Origin: Rheinheimera oceanensis
Lineage (GTDB): Bacteria; Pseudomonadota; Gammaproteobacteria; Enterobacterales; Alteromonadaceae
Direction: 5' to 3'
DNA length: 64,000 nucleotides
NCBI RefSeq assembly: GCF_018831085.1
Contig: NZ_JAGPNM010000002.1
Coordinates: 423,575-487,574, forward strand
In this document: piece after piece, positions 18,395 through 28,564 of the stretch
Layout of the letters: each line of letters opens with the position of its first letter
Position numbering within the stretch: the first letter of the stretch is position 1
Program-made: the position numbers and the translations under genes
Notes under the pieces: generated by a model
What the model saw: only the letters and a program-made list of their open reading frames with translations
Told to the model about the DNA's origin: nothing
Databases searched by the model: none

Positions 18395-20123
18395 CCCAAG
18401 CCAACCGGCACTGCAGCTGGCAACACTGCTGCAAAGCCAGCGTAAACGGCTTAACTGCGCTCTGCTGTTAGCCGTAAGCACCAGCCTGCTGTTTATTTGG
18501 CAATGTTATTTACTGGCCAGCCTGTTTGCCGGCTGGCTTACTGCCAGCCAGCAAGGCCTGCCGGTTAACAGCAGCCAACTGCTTAGCAGCCTGCCCTGGC
18601 TGGTGCTGTGCCTGCTGGGGCGGCCTGCATTGCAATACTGGCGTGAACAACTTAGTTTAAAGGCCAGCCAGCATATCCGCAGCAGTTTGCGTGTACAGTT
18701 GCTGGCCAAACTGGCTGATGCCGGCCCGGCTAAAAACCAGTATGGTAACGATGGCAGCCTAAGCAGCAAGCTGCTGGAGCAGGTTGATGCACTGGATGGT
18801 TTTATCAGCCGCTATTATGTACAACGTTATCTGGTGCTGATCACACCGTTACTGCTGGTTGCTGCCACCTTTGTTTACAGCCCGCTGGCGGCAGTTATTT
18901 TATTAGTTACCGCGCCGCTGGTACCGCTGTTTATGATCTTGCTGGGCAATGCTGCGGCCACAGCCAGCCAGCGCCAATTGCAACAGCTTAGCCGCATGAG
19001 TGGCCGTTTTCTCGATTTAGTGCGTGGCATGGCTACGTTGCAGCAATTGCAGGCTACTGAACGCGCTGCGCAATCGGTTGCCAATGCAGCCGGGCGCTAC
19101 CGTGACAGCAGTATGGGCGTGCTGAAATTAGCTTTTTTATCTTCCGCGGTGCTGGAGTTTTTCTCAGCATTGGCCATTGCCCTGCTAGCCTTATATTTGG
19201 GCCTGGGGTTACTGGGTATTTTGCCCTGGGCCAAAGAGATTATACCTGTGCCGTACCAGGGGGCGTTGTTCATTTTGCTGCTGGCGCCGGAGTTTTACGC
19301 ACCGCTGCGCCAGCTTGGCAGCGATTACCATGCCAAAGCTCAGGCCGAAGCGGCAATTGACGAGCTAAACCCCATTTTACAGCGCCAGGCCTGGCAACAC
19401 CCCGGTACACAACAGCTGACACTAAGCAGTGCGCCGGATATTAAGCTGCAGCAACTGCATATTTTAACTGCCGGGCAGCGCCAGCGGCTGGCACCGGTTA
19501 GCTTAATTATAAACAGTGGCGGGCGCGTTGCTCTGCAGGGGCCAAGCGGTTGTGGTAAATCCAGCCTGTTGCATGCATTGCTGGGTTTTGTGCCCTATCA
19601 GGGCGATATTCTGATCAACCGGCATCCGCTAACCCGGCTTGAGCGCAACCACTGGCAGCAGCAACTGGGCTATATGGCGCAGTACAGCAGTATTGCTGCT
19701 GCCAGCATTGCCGCTAACCTGCGCCTGGCCGCACCTGATGCCACAGATCAACAACTGATAACTGCACTGCAACAGGTAGAGCTGTGGCCGTTAATACAAC
19801 AATTACCGCTTGGCCTTAACACTGTACTGGGTGAGCGAGGTAAGGGTTTGTCAGGCGGCCAGCTGCAACGGCTGGCACTGGCACAGTTGTTATTGCGCGA
19901 TGCTAAAGTCTGGCTGCTGGACGAGCCCACCGCGCATTTAGATGGCGCTACGGCTTATCGTTTACACCAGCTGATAGGCACCCTGAGCCAGGGTAAAACC
20001 CTGATTATTGTTAGCCATCAGCTACATGGCCTGGACTGGCTGGATAACATAATACGGCTGTCCAACCCCGCAATTAACCCGGCAGTTAACCCGGTTGACG
20101 GAGTGCAGTATGTTAAAGCCTGA
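18339..20123 (+). CDS. cydD: Thiol reductant ABC exporter subunit CydD
   Basis: This half-ABC transporter has an N-terminal six-helix membrane domain and a C-terminal nucleotide-binding domain. The latter shows Walker A GPSGCGKSS, signature LSGGQLQRLALAQ and Walker B VWLLDEPTAHLDG. With CydC it exports glutathione/cysteine and is needed for cytochrome bd assembly. The start is uncertain. The first ATG (18339) overlaps cydX by 56 bp and has no ribosome site. A CTG at 18387 has GCGAGG 9 nt upstream and overlaps the cydX stop, giving about 578 residues, closer to the usual CydD N-terminus. Confidence 0.9.
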   Translation: MPCGWNLKATKARTPKLTSPSQPALQLATLLQSQRKRLNCALLLAVSTSLLFIWQCYLLASLFAGWLTASQQGLPVNSSQLLSSLPWLVLCLLGRPALQYWREQLSLKASQHIRSSLRVQLLAKLADAGPAKNQYGNDGSLSSKLLEQVDALDGFISRYYVQRYLVLITPLLLVAATFVYSPLAAVILLVTAPLVPLFMILLGNAAATASQRQLQQLSRMSGRFLDLVRGMATLQQLQATERAAQSVANAAGRYRDSSMGVLKLAFLSSAVLEFFSALAIALLALYLGLGLLGILPWAKEIIPVPYQGALFILLLAPEFYAPLRQLGSDYHAKAQAEAAIDELNPILQRQAWQHPGTQQLTLSSAPDIKLQQLHILTAGQRQRLAPVSLIINSGGRVALQGPSGCGKSSLLHALLGFVPYQGDILINRHPLTRLERNHWQQQLGYMAQYSSIAAASIAANLRLAAPDATDQQLITALQQVELWPLIQQLPLGLNTVLGERGKGLSGGQLQRLALAQLLLRDAKVWLLDEPTAHLDGATAYRLHQLIGTLSQGKTLIIVSHQLHGLDWLDNIIRLSNPAINPAVNPVDGVQYVKA

Positions 20124-21750
20124 GAGCCTGCCTGCGCCTGAACGCAGTATTCGTTTGCGCAGCCTGCTGCAAAGCCGCAGCAAAGCCTGGTTACTGGCTT
20201 TACTACTGGGGCTGGTTACTTTACTGGCTGCAGCAACCTTATTAGCATTATCCGGCTGGTTTATCAGCGCCGCTGCGCTGGCAGGGCTGGCCAGCGTGGG
20301 CGCTTATGGTTTTGACTACTTCCGCCCGGCGGCGATTATCCGCCTGTGTGCCATTGGCCGCACAGCCGGGCGCTATGCCGAGCGTTTAACCTCGCACTAT
20401 GCCGCCCTTGGCTTGTTAAAAGATTTACGCGTACACAGCTTTAGCGCACTGGCACAACAGCGGCACAATAACCGCCATTCGGCAGATACGCTGCAACATC
20501 TGGTTGCTGATATCGATTTACTCGATCAGTTTCCGCTAAAAGTTGTTGCGCCCTGGCTTTGGGCCTGCTGTTTAACCTTGCTGGTGCTGCTGTTCTGGTA
20601 TTTGCTGGCACCGCCGCTACTGCTTGCTGCCGCTCCCTGCCTGTTGCTGGCACTGGCGTTACCACTACTTAGCGTGCGCCGCGCCAAAGCGTTGACACTA
20701 CAGGATACCGACGCCAGCACACAGCGGCGCAGGCTATTGCTGGAGCCGCTATCTATGCTGACATCGTTACTGCTGTGGCAGCGCTGGCCGGATAACATCA
20801 GCCGCTTTAGTGTGCAGGATCAGGCCTGCCTGAATTTACAGTTGCGCCAGCAACAGTTAATCAGCCGCACGGCTTTATTACAGCAAAGCCTGCTGGCATT
20901 GAGCTTGCTGGCACTGCTGTGGCAAGGCAGCGCGCTGGTCGCCACTAACTTACTCAGCGTGCCGCTGCTGCTGGCTGCCATGCTGGCACTGTGGGCGCTG
21001 TATGAAGTGTTATTGCCGCTATGTCAGAGTTTTATTGCACTGGGCCTTAGCAGCGCCGCCCGCGACCGGTTGAACCGGTTAACGGATGTCAGTGCGCCAA
21101 CACAGCTTAATAAACCAGAACCAGCCGCCCCGCTTAGCCTGAATGTCAACCGGTTATCGGCGCGCCAGAGCGGTGCCTTAGTTGGCCCGTCGCAGGTTAG
21201 CTTTACCCTGCAAAACGGTGAGGTGCTGCTTATAAGTGGTGCCTCCGGCAGTGGTAAAACCACTTTATTGCAGGCACTGGCTAATCAGCTGGTTTTTAGC
21301 GGCGATATTAGCCTGAACGGCCTGCCTTATGGCGAATGGCAACTCAGCAATACTCTGGCGTACCTGCCGCAACAAGCAGATTTATTTGATTTAACTCTGG
21401 CGCAAAATCTGCGCTTAGCCGCGCCAGATGCAACCGATGCCCGGCTGTGGCAGGTGCTGGATGATGTTGCACTAAGCAACTGGGCCAAAAGCCAGCCGCA
21501 GCAGTTAGATACGGTTATCGGTGAATACGGTGCCGCAGTGTCCGGCGGCCAGGCCAGGCGCATTGCCCTGGCACGCTTGTTGTTAACACAACGGCCGGTA
21601 TTGCTGCTGGACGAACCTTTTGCCGGCCTGGACCCGGTAACCACAGCGCATGTGCTTAACGCCTTGCTGGCGCGCCAACGCAACGGCTTGCTGGTTATCG
21701 TCAGCCACCAGCAGCTTAATGTGCCGCACGCCAAGCAGCTGCAGTTGTAG
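20110..21750 (+). CDS. cydC: Thiol reductant ABC exporter subunit CydC
   Basis: This 546-residue partner of CydD has a membrane domain with the run TLLALSGWFISAAALAGLA. Its ABC domain shows Walker A SGASGSGKTT, signature VSGGQARRIALAR and Walker B VLLLDEPFAGLDP. The ATG at 20110 has GGAG 6 nt upstream and overlaps the cydD stop by 14 bp, indicating translational coupling. A GC-rich hairpin (21749-21765) overlaps the stop, where the gene meets the convergent lacI-type gene. Confidence 0.94.
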   Translation: MLKPESLPAPERSIRLRSLLQSRSKAWLLALLLGLVTLLAAATLLALSGWFISAAALAGLASVGAYGFDYFRPAAIIRLCAIGRTAGRYAERLTSHYAALGLLKDLRVHSFSALAQQRHNNRHSADTLQHLVADIDLLDQFPLKVVAPWLWACCLTLLVLLFWYLLAPPLLLAAAPCLLLALALPLLSVRRAKALTLQDTDASTQRRRLLLEPLSMLTSLLLWQRWPDNISRFSVQDQACLNLQLRQQQLISRTALLQQSLLALSLLALLWQGSALVATNLLSVPLLLAAMLALWALYEVLLPLCQSFIALGLSSAARDRLNRLTDVSAPTQLNKPEPAAPLSLNVNRLSARQSGALVGPSQVSFTLQNGEVLLISGASGSGKTTLLQALANQLVFSGDISLNGLPYGEWQLSNTLAYLPQQADLFDLTLAQNLRLAAPDATDARLWQVLDDVALSNWAKSQPQQLDTVIGEYGAAVSGGQARRIALARLLLTQRPVLLLDEPFAGLDPVTTAHVLNALLARQRNGLLVIVSHQQLNVPHAKQLQL

Positions 21751-21778
21751 CGCTACAGCAGCGCTAAAAGAGGCCTCG

Positions 21779-22795
21779 TTATTTTTGCGCTGTACTACAA
21801 ACAGCAACAGAATCGCGCTCAATCAGGTTAGGGATAAACAAATGGGTGCGGTGTTGTATATCGTCTTTGTCGGCACTTAATTCAATCGCCAGTTTAGTCG
21901 CATAAGCGGCCATTTCTTCCACCGGGTAGTGCATAGTGGTTAGCCGTGGCCGGCAGGCTCGGCTGACAATTAAATCATCAAAACCAATCACCGACACGTC
22001 CTCTGGCACCCGCAGCCCGGCTGCAAACAGCGCATGAATAGCGCCAATAGCCATTAAATCGTTATAGGCCAGCAGCGCGGTAAACTTTATGCCTTTGGCC
22101 AACAAAGCATTAACGGCCTGTTCGCCGCCTTCCATATTGGCGGTAGATTCTTCCACCGCCTGTTCTGTCAGAGCAATACCAGCCTGCTTCAATGACTTAC
22201 GAATACCTTGCAGGCGAAACTCCGGATCGCCATTTTGGTAAATACTGGTTACTACAGCAAACTGGCGGTGGCCTTTTTGCAACAGATGATCGGTAGCCTG
22301 GCATGCACCGGCCACGTTATCCAACCAGACACAGCGGTGCGCCAGGCTTGGAATATAGCGGTTAATTAACACCAGGCCCGGAATTTCCGCCGCCAGTTTC
22401 AGCAGGGTTTTCTCGTCTGAGTACTCGCTGTGCAGAATAATGGCGCGGCAATTGTGATCACGCAGCGAATCTATTGCTTCAAGCTCAGATTTAGTTTCGT
22501 ACAACGAGTTGCTCATCAGCAGTTTGTAATCGCTTTCACGGGCGGCTTTTTCTACCCCACTGGCCAGGCTGCCAAAAAACGGCATTGACAGTTTAGGCGT
22601 TACCACACCCAGTGTGTTGGTGGTTTTACTCACCAGCGCCCGGGCATTGCTGTTTGGCCGGTAACCCAGCTCGGCAATCACTTTTTTAACCCGGGCGCGG
22701 CAGGCATCACCCACCTGATGGCCGTCGTGGATCACCCGTGATACCGTTGCTATCGACACCCCTGCTACTCTGGCTACGTCTTTAATGGTTACCAT
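21779..22795 (-). CDS. LacI family transcriptional regulator of the galactoside locus
   Basis: This 338-residue repressor has an N-terminal LacI helix-turn-helix (TIKDVARVAGVSIATVSRVI) and a hinge region. A periplasmic-binding-like sugar domain follows from about residue 60. It is the last gene of the ten-gene same-strand galactoside locus, 34 bp after the MFS transporter. Two LacI-type palindromes (37900 and 38040) precede the first gene of that locus and are the likely binding sites. If it is cotranscribed from that promoter it would regulate itself negatively. The inducer is probably galactose or a galactoside; this is inference. Confidence 0.9.
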   Translation of the reverse strand: MVTIKDVARVAGVSIATVSRVIHDGHQVGDACRARVKKVIAELGYRPNSNARALVSKTTNTLGVVTPKLSMPFFGSLASGVEKAARESDYKLLMSNSLYETKSELEAIDSLRDHNCRAIILHSEYSDEKTLLKLAAEIPGLVLINRYIPSLAHRCVWLDNVAGACQATDHLLQKGHRQFAVVTSIYQNGDPEFRLQGIRKSLKQAGIALTEQAVEESTANMEGGEQAVNALLAKGIKFTALLAYNDLMAIGAIHALFAAGLRVPEDVSVIGFDDLIVSRACRPRLTTMHYPVEEMAAYATKLAIELSADKDDIQHRTHLFIPNLIERDSVAVCSTAQK

Positions 22796-22829
22796 AAATA
22801 CCGTTCTGCTCTGTAAAACATCATTAGTG

Positions 22830-24257
22830 TTATTGTTGGCTATGTTGTACCAGTAACTGCCGGCTGATTTGCTGGCTGCGGGCTGCTGTCAGCCGGTAAT
22901 AGCGTAAGCAAATCAGTGACAGTAAACTAAACAACACTGTACCGAAACTCAAGATCAGCCGCATAGCAAAGATACTCTGCTCCGGTTGGGCCCCGCCAAG
23001 CCTAGCGTCAAAGCCAATCAGGTTCAGGCTAAGCCCGGCCAGCAACAATGCCAGTGCCACACTGATACTGCTCACCCAGTTATGCAGAGCAACAAACAAC
23101 CCTTCCCGCCGCTCACCATGCAACAGTTCATCTTCATCACATACATCAGCCAGCATTGACGGCAGCAGCATGGTCATGGCTGTCCATATTGCCGTGCAAA
23201 ACACCGCGTCCAGTAACAGCCACCAGCCGGTACCCGGCGTAAAAATAAACCACTTTAAAGCACCACCCAGCGCAGTTAGCCAGTAAATCAGTACCAGCGC
23301 CCGCACTTTGCCATACCGTGACGACAGGCGCACCAGCCAGGGTACAGTAGCAAACCCCAGCGCCGCATAAGCTACCGACAAGGCCCCTTTCCATATGGCG
23401 CCTTCGGCAATATTGCCGTCAAACATAAAATACACCAGCAGGTAGTAATCCATACCGGCGCTGTAGGCACCGCCACCTAACTGCAATAATGTTAGCAATA
23501 ACAACACCCGCAACGAGCGGTTTGCTCCCAGTTTGGCCAGGCTGTCGCGCAAACCGGCGCGTGGTAACAAGGGGGCCCGCCGTGGTGCACGCTCGCGGCT
23601 GTAAATAGCCGCCAGTGAACCAAGCACACCAAGAATAAAAACTGCTACCCCCCAGCCAACATAACGGATACCCACAAACACACTGCTGAACAACGCCAGT
23701 TGCGCCAGCGGAAACAACCACTGATACAACAAGGAACCGAGCTTCAGAAAATAGGTGGTAAAGCCCATAATTTCGGTGCGTTGATGATAATCGGGGCTCA
23801 TTTCATAGGCCAGGCAGGTCATCGGCACGGCAACAAAGGTGGCGGCGATGTAAAAGGCTAACGACCACAACACAAAATACAGCAATTGCGCGGTTTCACT
23901 CCAATGAGCAGGCACCATCCAGATCAAACCAAAACACAGACAACTGAGCCAGGACGCAATAAGAATAAAGGGCCTGCGCCGGCCAAAACGGCTTTTGCTC
24001 TGATCAGATAAATGGCCAACCCAGGGCCCCAGTACTGTCCCCAACAACACCGGCAGGGTTAGTGCCAGGCCAAGTAAAAACGGGTCTACCCCCAGTGTCA
24101 TCTGGTAAAACGGTACCGCCAGCACATTCACGCTTTGTGCGGCAAAAAACATGGCAAAAAAGCCTGCGCCCAACGCCAGACGCTGGCCGGTACCAATATT
24201 AACCCGCTGCGACTGCACAGCAGGCTGAGCCGTTGGCGATTGTTGCTGCAGCGCCAT
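22830..24257 (-). CDS. MFS sugar transporter, SLC45/GPH-like
   Basis: This 475-residue protein has 12 predicted membrane segments. The loop GPWVGHLSDQSKSRFGRRRP is typical of SLC45/sucrose-type and glycoside-pentoside-hexuronide transporters. I chose the ATG at 24257 because AAGGAG lies 4 nt upstream; the longer frame adds nine residues. It lies between a GH5-like hydrolase and the LacI regulator, so the substrate is probably a galactoside or its oligomer. Cation symport is family knowledge, not visible here. Confidence 0.85.
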   Translation of the reverse strand: MALQQQSPTAQPAVQSQRVNIGTGQRLALGAGFFAMFFAAQSVNVLAVPFYQMTLGVDPFLLGLALTLPVLLGTVLGPWVGHLSDQSKSRFGRRRPFILIASWLSCLCFGLIWMVPAHWSETAQLLYFVLWSLAFYIAATFVAVPMTCLAYEMSPDYHQRTEIMGFTTYFLKLGSLLYQWLFPLAQLALFSSVFVGIRYVGWGVAVFILGVLGSLAAIYSRERAPRRAPLLPRAGLRDSLAKLGANRSLRVLLLLTLLQLGGGAYSAGMDYYLLVYFMFDGNIAEGAIWKGALSVAYAALGFATVPWLVRLSSRYGKVRALVLIYWLTALGGALKWFIFTPGTGWWLLLDAVFCTAIWTAMTMLLPSMLADVCDEDELLHGERREGLFVALHNWVSSISVALALLLAGLSLNLIGFDARLGGAQPEQSIFAMRLILSFGTVLFSLLSLICLRYYRLTAARSQQISRQLLVQHSQQ

Positions 24258-24353
24258 AAAGCTCCTTGATGTGGGCGTTAACAAAGCGGCAATTATAGGG
24301 CTGCTGCCGGATCACAGCAACAGCCCCTGAACGCTGGCTTTAATGCAGCCTGT

Positions 24354-26927
24354 TTAGCGCTTAATTAAACTGACTTCTGCCAGTTCAACTGCATGCCAGC
24401 CACCCAGTGCTGCCGGGGCATAAGCACTGGCGTTAAAGCGCAGTTGTACGCCTTGCAACTGGCGTAAATCACTGTTTGCCGGCCAGGCCTGGCCAGCTTG
24501 TGCGGCAGGTAACAGTGCCGGCATAAAGGTTGGAAAAGCCTGCGGCAATGCCGTGGCTGTGCTGCGTAGTGTGTTTAACGGCAGCAGCAGATATTGCCAT
24601 TCGGTACTGACGTTAAGTTCAGCACCAAAGGCCAGACCATCGGCATTTAACAGCGCCAGTTCAATTTGCTCGTTTTGCTTAACCGCGCGTATTTTTATTG
24701 CCAGGGTGTTGTAACCGGTTAAATCGCGCTGCAGCAGGCTGTTATCCGGTGCGGGGGTAACACGCAGTAATAGCTCAGGTGCTGTAGCCTGTAAATCTTC
24801 AATTGCCAGGCGTAGTGCCAGGCCCTTACCTTGCTGGCCGCTAACCAGATCCTGCCGTACCCGCTCGTCTTTCGGGTACAGGTTATTCTGCCGGTCCAGC
24901 GTGGCATCAAACAGCGCTACCGGTACATTGGCTTGTTGCAGTTGCAGGTTCCAGTAAGGCATCTGCGGTACAAAATCCCATTGCAGCGGTGAACCCTGGC
25001 TGCTGCCAGGAAACGTTAACTGCTGCTGTGGCGTAGTAACGGTTACCGCATACTCCAGCAAGCCGGTTTGTTGCCAGGCCGGTGTTTTCGGCAGTGCAGC
25101 CCGGTAAATGCCACCGGCTTCGGCTTGCATGGGTATCGCAGTAAACTCACGGTGGCCGACATAGCGCAGCATCAGCTCAACCTTTTGCGGCGCTTCGTTT
25201 GCGCCTAACTGCAGGCTAAACTGAATATTGTCGCTCAGGCTGGCCTGGCGTTGCGGCTGATGGTACACGCTAAGCTCTGTTGCTGATGTTTTTGGCAGTA
25301 AATAGCTCAGCTTGCTATCAACCTGCTTTAGTTGTGACGACTGTTTAGCCAGTAAATAAATGCCCGGCGTTAAACTTACCGTGCCGTTTTTAGCCTGAGT
25401 ATTAAGGTTGTTACCATCGTTAAGCCCTTTAACGTAAAAGCGCTGGCCTAAATCAGCCAGTTGCAGACTCAGCTGTTGTTGGTTGTGATACAACCTGGCT
25501 ACTTCACGGCGCAGGCTGGCGCTTTGATGCGGATCCTGCAGTGGCTGTAAATCAGGGTACAGCTCCAGTTGCCACAGGCCGTCGGCGCGCTTATCTAAAA
25601 AGTAAGCACCGCTGCCGCTGTACTGTGCCAGTACAGAGCTGCCGACACCGGCAATTTGCCGCAATTTTTTGCTGTTCTCCGGCTTAATCTGGTTACTGTT
25701 GCTGTAGATAAACTTGTCATCTGTATTCAGCAGGCTAAGGTTAGCCGCGTAGTTCAGGCTGACACCGGCAAACTGATTACTGGCCGGGTAATCGCCACTA
25801 TCCCCGGCGCGTGGTAAACGGCGAAAGGCCTCGGCCGCTATCATTAAGCTTATGGCTTTACCCGGTGTATACAGCAGGTTCAGAAAATGCGTGTTGTAGT
25901 CTGAATTGGTATGTGCCATGGCCGCCGGATCGTAGGCAAACTGGGTGGCCCACTGAAAACCGGCCGCACGGAAACTACGCGCCATAGCCGGGTACATTAC
26001 TGTGCTGGCGACATCGGCGGCGTCAAACTCGTACACCATTTTCGCCTTGCTGTTACATGCGCTGATGGCGGCAAAAGGGTTGGTATAGTGCGCCACTGTC
26101 GGCAGCATATTGGCCAGAATAGTATGGTTTTTAACCAGGCCAGTCGGGTACCACTGATAGGCCACACCATCAATACTGCTGTTGCACAGCGCCGTGGCAA
26201 AAGCCTGATCATTCCCCTGCTCGCTGGTGTTATAAAACAGTGGCTTGGTGACACCGGCAGCACGCACGGTGGCAATCAGTTTTTCAATATAGGCCGCACT
26301 TTGTGCCGCCGGCGTTTCATGTTTCGGCTCGTTAAATAACTCAAAGGCGATAACAGTTGGATCATTGGCATAGCTAAGCCCGGTGTAGGGGTTTATATGG
26401 CGCAGAATTTGTGTCAGGTAGTTTTGCTGCGCCGCTATCGCCTTGGCCGACTGATTCATTTGCGACTTGCTAAACAGGGTGGCAAAGCTTTGTTCGTCCG
26501 GGTCCGGCTCGGGGTAACCACTGCCCCACCAGCCAATCGGTGTGATAATAGCTTTAATATTATGCTGGCCCAGCTTAAACAGCAGGTAATCAAATAACGC
26601 CAGATGCTCGTTTTGTAACAGGTTGCCGTCAACGTCGGCTAACTGGCGATCCCACAAATGTATACGGTAGGCGTCCAGGCCTAATCTGGCAATGTGCGCC
26701 ACATCCATGTCTATCGCCTGTTTATGATCAACTCCGAGGCGCTCCAGTGCGCGGTAACCATAGGCAAAGGGGGCACTGTAATTTACGCCAAACAGCGCCA
26801 CTTCCTGCCCCTGCAGGGAGCCGCTTTGCCAGTGCATTACGCCGTCGGTTACGGCTACCGTGTCGGCCTGTACTGTGCTGTGTAACAGCGCGGCCAGTAT
26901 TGTCGTAACTAAACTGATTTTTCTCAT
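24354..26927 (-). CDS. Secreted GH5-like glycoside hydrolase
   Basis: This 857-residue protein has a signal peptide (cut near TVQA-DT). A TIM-barrel cellulase-type domain spans about 25-370. The acid/base Glu is in AFELFNEPKHE and a likely nucleophile Glu in KMVYEFDAADV. A beta-rich middle follows, with a C-terminal jelly-roll-like region (about 670-857) that may bind carbohydrate. The start at 26927 has AGGAG 8 nt upstream; the longer frame would run into the symporter gene. In this galactose locus it probably cuts a galactose-containing polymer, but the subfamily and linkage need comparison. Confidence 0.78.
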   Translation of the reverse strand: MRKISLVTTILAALLHSTVQADTVAVTDGVMHWQSGSLQGQEVALFGVNYSAPFAYGYRALERLGVDHKQAIDMDVAHIARLGLDAYRIHLWDRQLADVDGNLLQNEHLALFDYLLFKLGQHNIKAIITPIGWWGSGYPEPDPDEQSFATLFSKSQMNQSAKAIAAQQNYLTQILRHINPYTGLSYANDPTVIAFELFNEPKHETPAAQSAAYIEKLIATVRAAGVTKPLFYNTSEQGNDQAFATALCNSSIDGVAYQWYPTGLVKNHTILANMLPTVAHYTNPFAAISACNSKAKMVYEFDAADVASTVMYPAMARSFRAAGFQWATQFAYDPAAMAHTNSDYNTHFLNLLYTPGKAISLMIAAEAFRRLPRAGDSGDYPASNQFAGVSLNYAANLSLLNTDDKFIYSNSNQIKPENSKKLRQIAGVGSSVLAQYSGSGAYFLDKRADGLWQLELYPDLQPLQDPHQSASLRREVARLYHNQQQLSLQLADLGQRFYVKGLNDGNNLNTQAKNGTVSLTPGIYLLAKQSSQLKQVDSKLSYLLPKTSATELSVYHQPQRQASLSDNIQFSLQLGANEAPQKVELMLRYVGHREFTAIPMQAEAGGIYRAALPKTPAWQQTGLLEYAVTVTTPQQQLTFPGSSQGSPLQWDFVPQMPYWNLQLQQANVPVALFDATLDRQNNLYPKDERVRQDLVSGQQGKGLALRLAIEDLQATAPELLLRVTPAPDNSLLQRDLTGYNTLAIKIRAVKQNEQIELALLNADGLAFGAELNVSTEWQYLLLPLNTLRSTATALPQAFPTFMPALLPAAQAGQAWPANSDLRQLQGVQLRFNASAYAPAALGGWHAVELAEVSLIKR

Positions 26928-26944
26928 TGTTATGGCTCCTGTTG

Positions 26945-28507
26945 TTACCACCAGGCTGCGTAAAACGCCACCAGGATCAGGCTGACAATAGCAGCCGACA
27001 AGTTAAAACTGCTGCGGGTACTAAACTGAATATCGTTCAGTTGCACCGCATTGGGCTGCTCGCCTTGCTTTTGCCATAAGGATACCGCTACCGCCAGCAG
27101 CAAACAGCTGATAAACACCAAACCCACGCGATCCATAAACGGCAGCTCAGGCCAGAATAATTTAAACACCAGCGATAACACCGCACTACCAATGGCTGCC
27201 AGTAATCCTGCCAGCGGCGTGGTGCGGCGCCAGAACATACCCAGCATAAACAGCACCACTATGCCCGGCGTAAAGAAGCCGGTAAATTCCTGAATATACT
27301 GATATGCCTGATCAAATTCGCCCAATAACGGTTTAGCTGTCATTAACGCCACGCCCAGTGCCAGCAGGCTTACCAGCCGGCCAACCAATACATAGTGTTT
27401 CTGGCTTTTCGCCGGTTTTAACTGAGAATAAATATCCATGGTAAAAATGGTGGCGATGCTGTTGGTCATAGATGCCAGGCTGGACAATACTGCAGCCACT
27501 AAAGCGGCAAAGATCAGCCCTTTAATACCGGACGGCATCATGCTCATTAATTGCGGATAAGCCTGATCCGGTTTATCCAGCGCAGGCAGTAATAAGGTGG
27601 CGGCAATGCCTGGCAGCACCACAATAACCGGCATTAACAACTTTAAGAATGCGGCAAAGGCAATACCTTTTTGTGCTTCGGCCAGATCTTTCGCCGCCAG
27701 GGTGCGCTGAATAATATACTGGTTAAAGCCCCAGTAACTCAGGTTCATTACCCACATGCCACCAATCAGCACCGAGATACCGGGCAGGCTGATATAGTGC
27801 GGGTTGTCCGGCGTTAAAATCATATCGAACTTGTCCGGCGCCTCAGTCATTAAACGGCTGAAGCCAGACCAGATCCCATTACCGTCGCCCAGCGCCTGCA
27901 GCGACATATAAGATAAAAACAGGCCACCGCCTACCAGCAGCACCACCTGAATAATGTCGGTAAAAGCCACTGCTTTTAGACCGCCGTACAACGAGTACGC
28001 CACCGACAAACCGGCCAGCAATAACATGCTGTTGGTTAAGCTGACACCTGTTACGGTGTTAATAGCCAGCGCGCCAAGCCACAATACGGCAGTTAAGTTA
28101 ACAAACACATACACCGCCAGCCAGAACAGCGCCATGGTAGTGCGCACGCGGTTATCAAAGCGCTGCTGTAAAAACTGCGGCATGGTGTAAATTTTGCGTT
28201 TTAAGAAAATGGGCAAAAAGTATTTACCGACAATAATCAGCGTAATAGCGCCCATCCACTCATAAGATGCGATAGCCAAACCAATGGCGTAGCCAGAGCC
28301 GGACATACCGATAATCTGCTCGGCAGAAATATTGGCCGCAATTAACGAAGCCCCTATTGCCCACCATGGCAGGCTGTTACCGGCCAGAAAGTAATCGTTA
28401 GTGTCTTTGCTGTGGCCGGCTTTCTCGCGTGATACGGCATAAGCTATTAACAACAGCCCAAGCACATAACAGACCAGTATGGTCAGGTCTAAGTTGGTTA
28501 ATGTCAT
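26945..28507 (-). CDS. Sodium/sugar symporter, SSS family (SGLT-like)
   Basis: This 520-residue protein has about 13-14 membrane segments. It shows SGLT-type features: SAEQIIGMSGSGYAIGLAIA near helix 2 and the conserved RRTTPLAGL loop late in the chain. It would carry Na+-coupled galactose or glucose across the inner membrane. It lies between galM and the GH5-like gene, with 17 bp to the latter, fitting uptake of galactose released in the periplasm. Confidence 0.88.
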   Translation of the reverse strand: MTLTNLDLTILVCYVLGLLLIAYAVSREKAGHSKDTNDYFLAGNSLPWWAIGASLIAANISAEQIIGMSGSGYAIGLAIASYEWMGAITLIIVGKYFLPIFLKRKIYTMPQFLQQRFDNRVRTTMALFWLAVYVFVNLTAVLWLGALAINTVTGVSLTNSMLLLAGLSVAYSLYGGLKAVAFTDIIQVVLLVGGGLFLSYMSLQALGDGNGIWSGFSRLMTEAPDKFDMILTPDNPHYISLPGISVLIGGMWVMNLSYWGFNQYIIQRTLAAKDLAEAQKGIAFAAFLKLLMPVIVVLPGIAATLLLPALDKPDQAYPQLMSMMPSGIKGLIFAALVAAVLSSLASMTNSIATIFTMDIYSQLKPAKSQKHYVLVGRLVSLLALGVALMTAKPLLGEFDQAYQYIQEFTGFFTPGIVVLFMLGMFWRRTTPLAGLLAAIGSAVLSLVFKLFWPELPFMDRVGLVFISCLLLAVAVSLWQKQGEQPNAVQLNDIQFSTRSSFNLSAAIVSLILVAFYAAWW

Positions 28508-28564
28508 AATGGTTCTTCCTGCTATCCTGTCAAAAGCCGGCCATAGTGCCGGTATATTGTTATA

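Noticed and set aside
25911..26339. 142-residue plus-strand frame
   Set aside because: Antisense shadow of the GH5-like gene with no family pattern.
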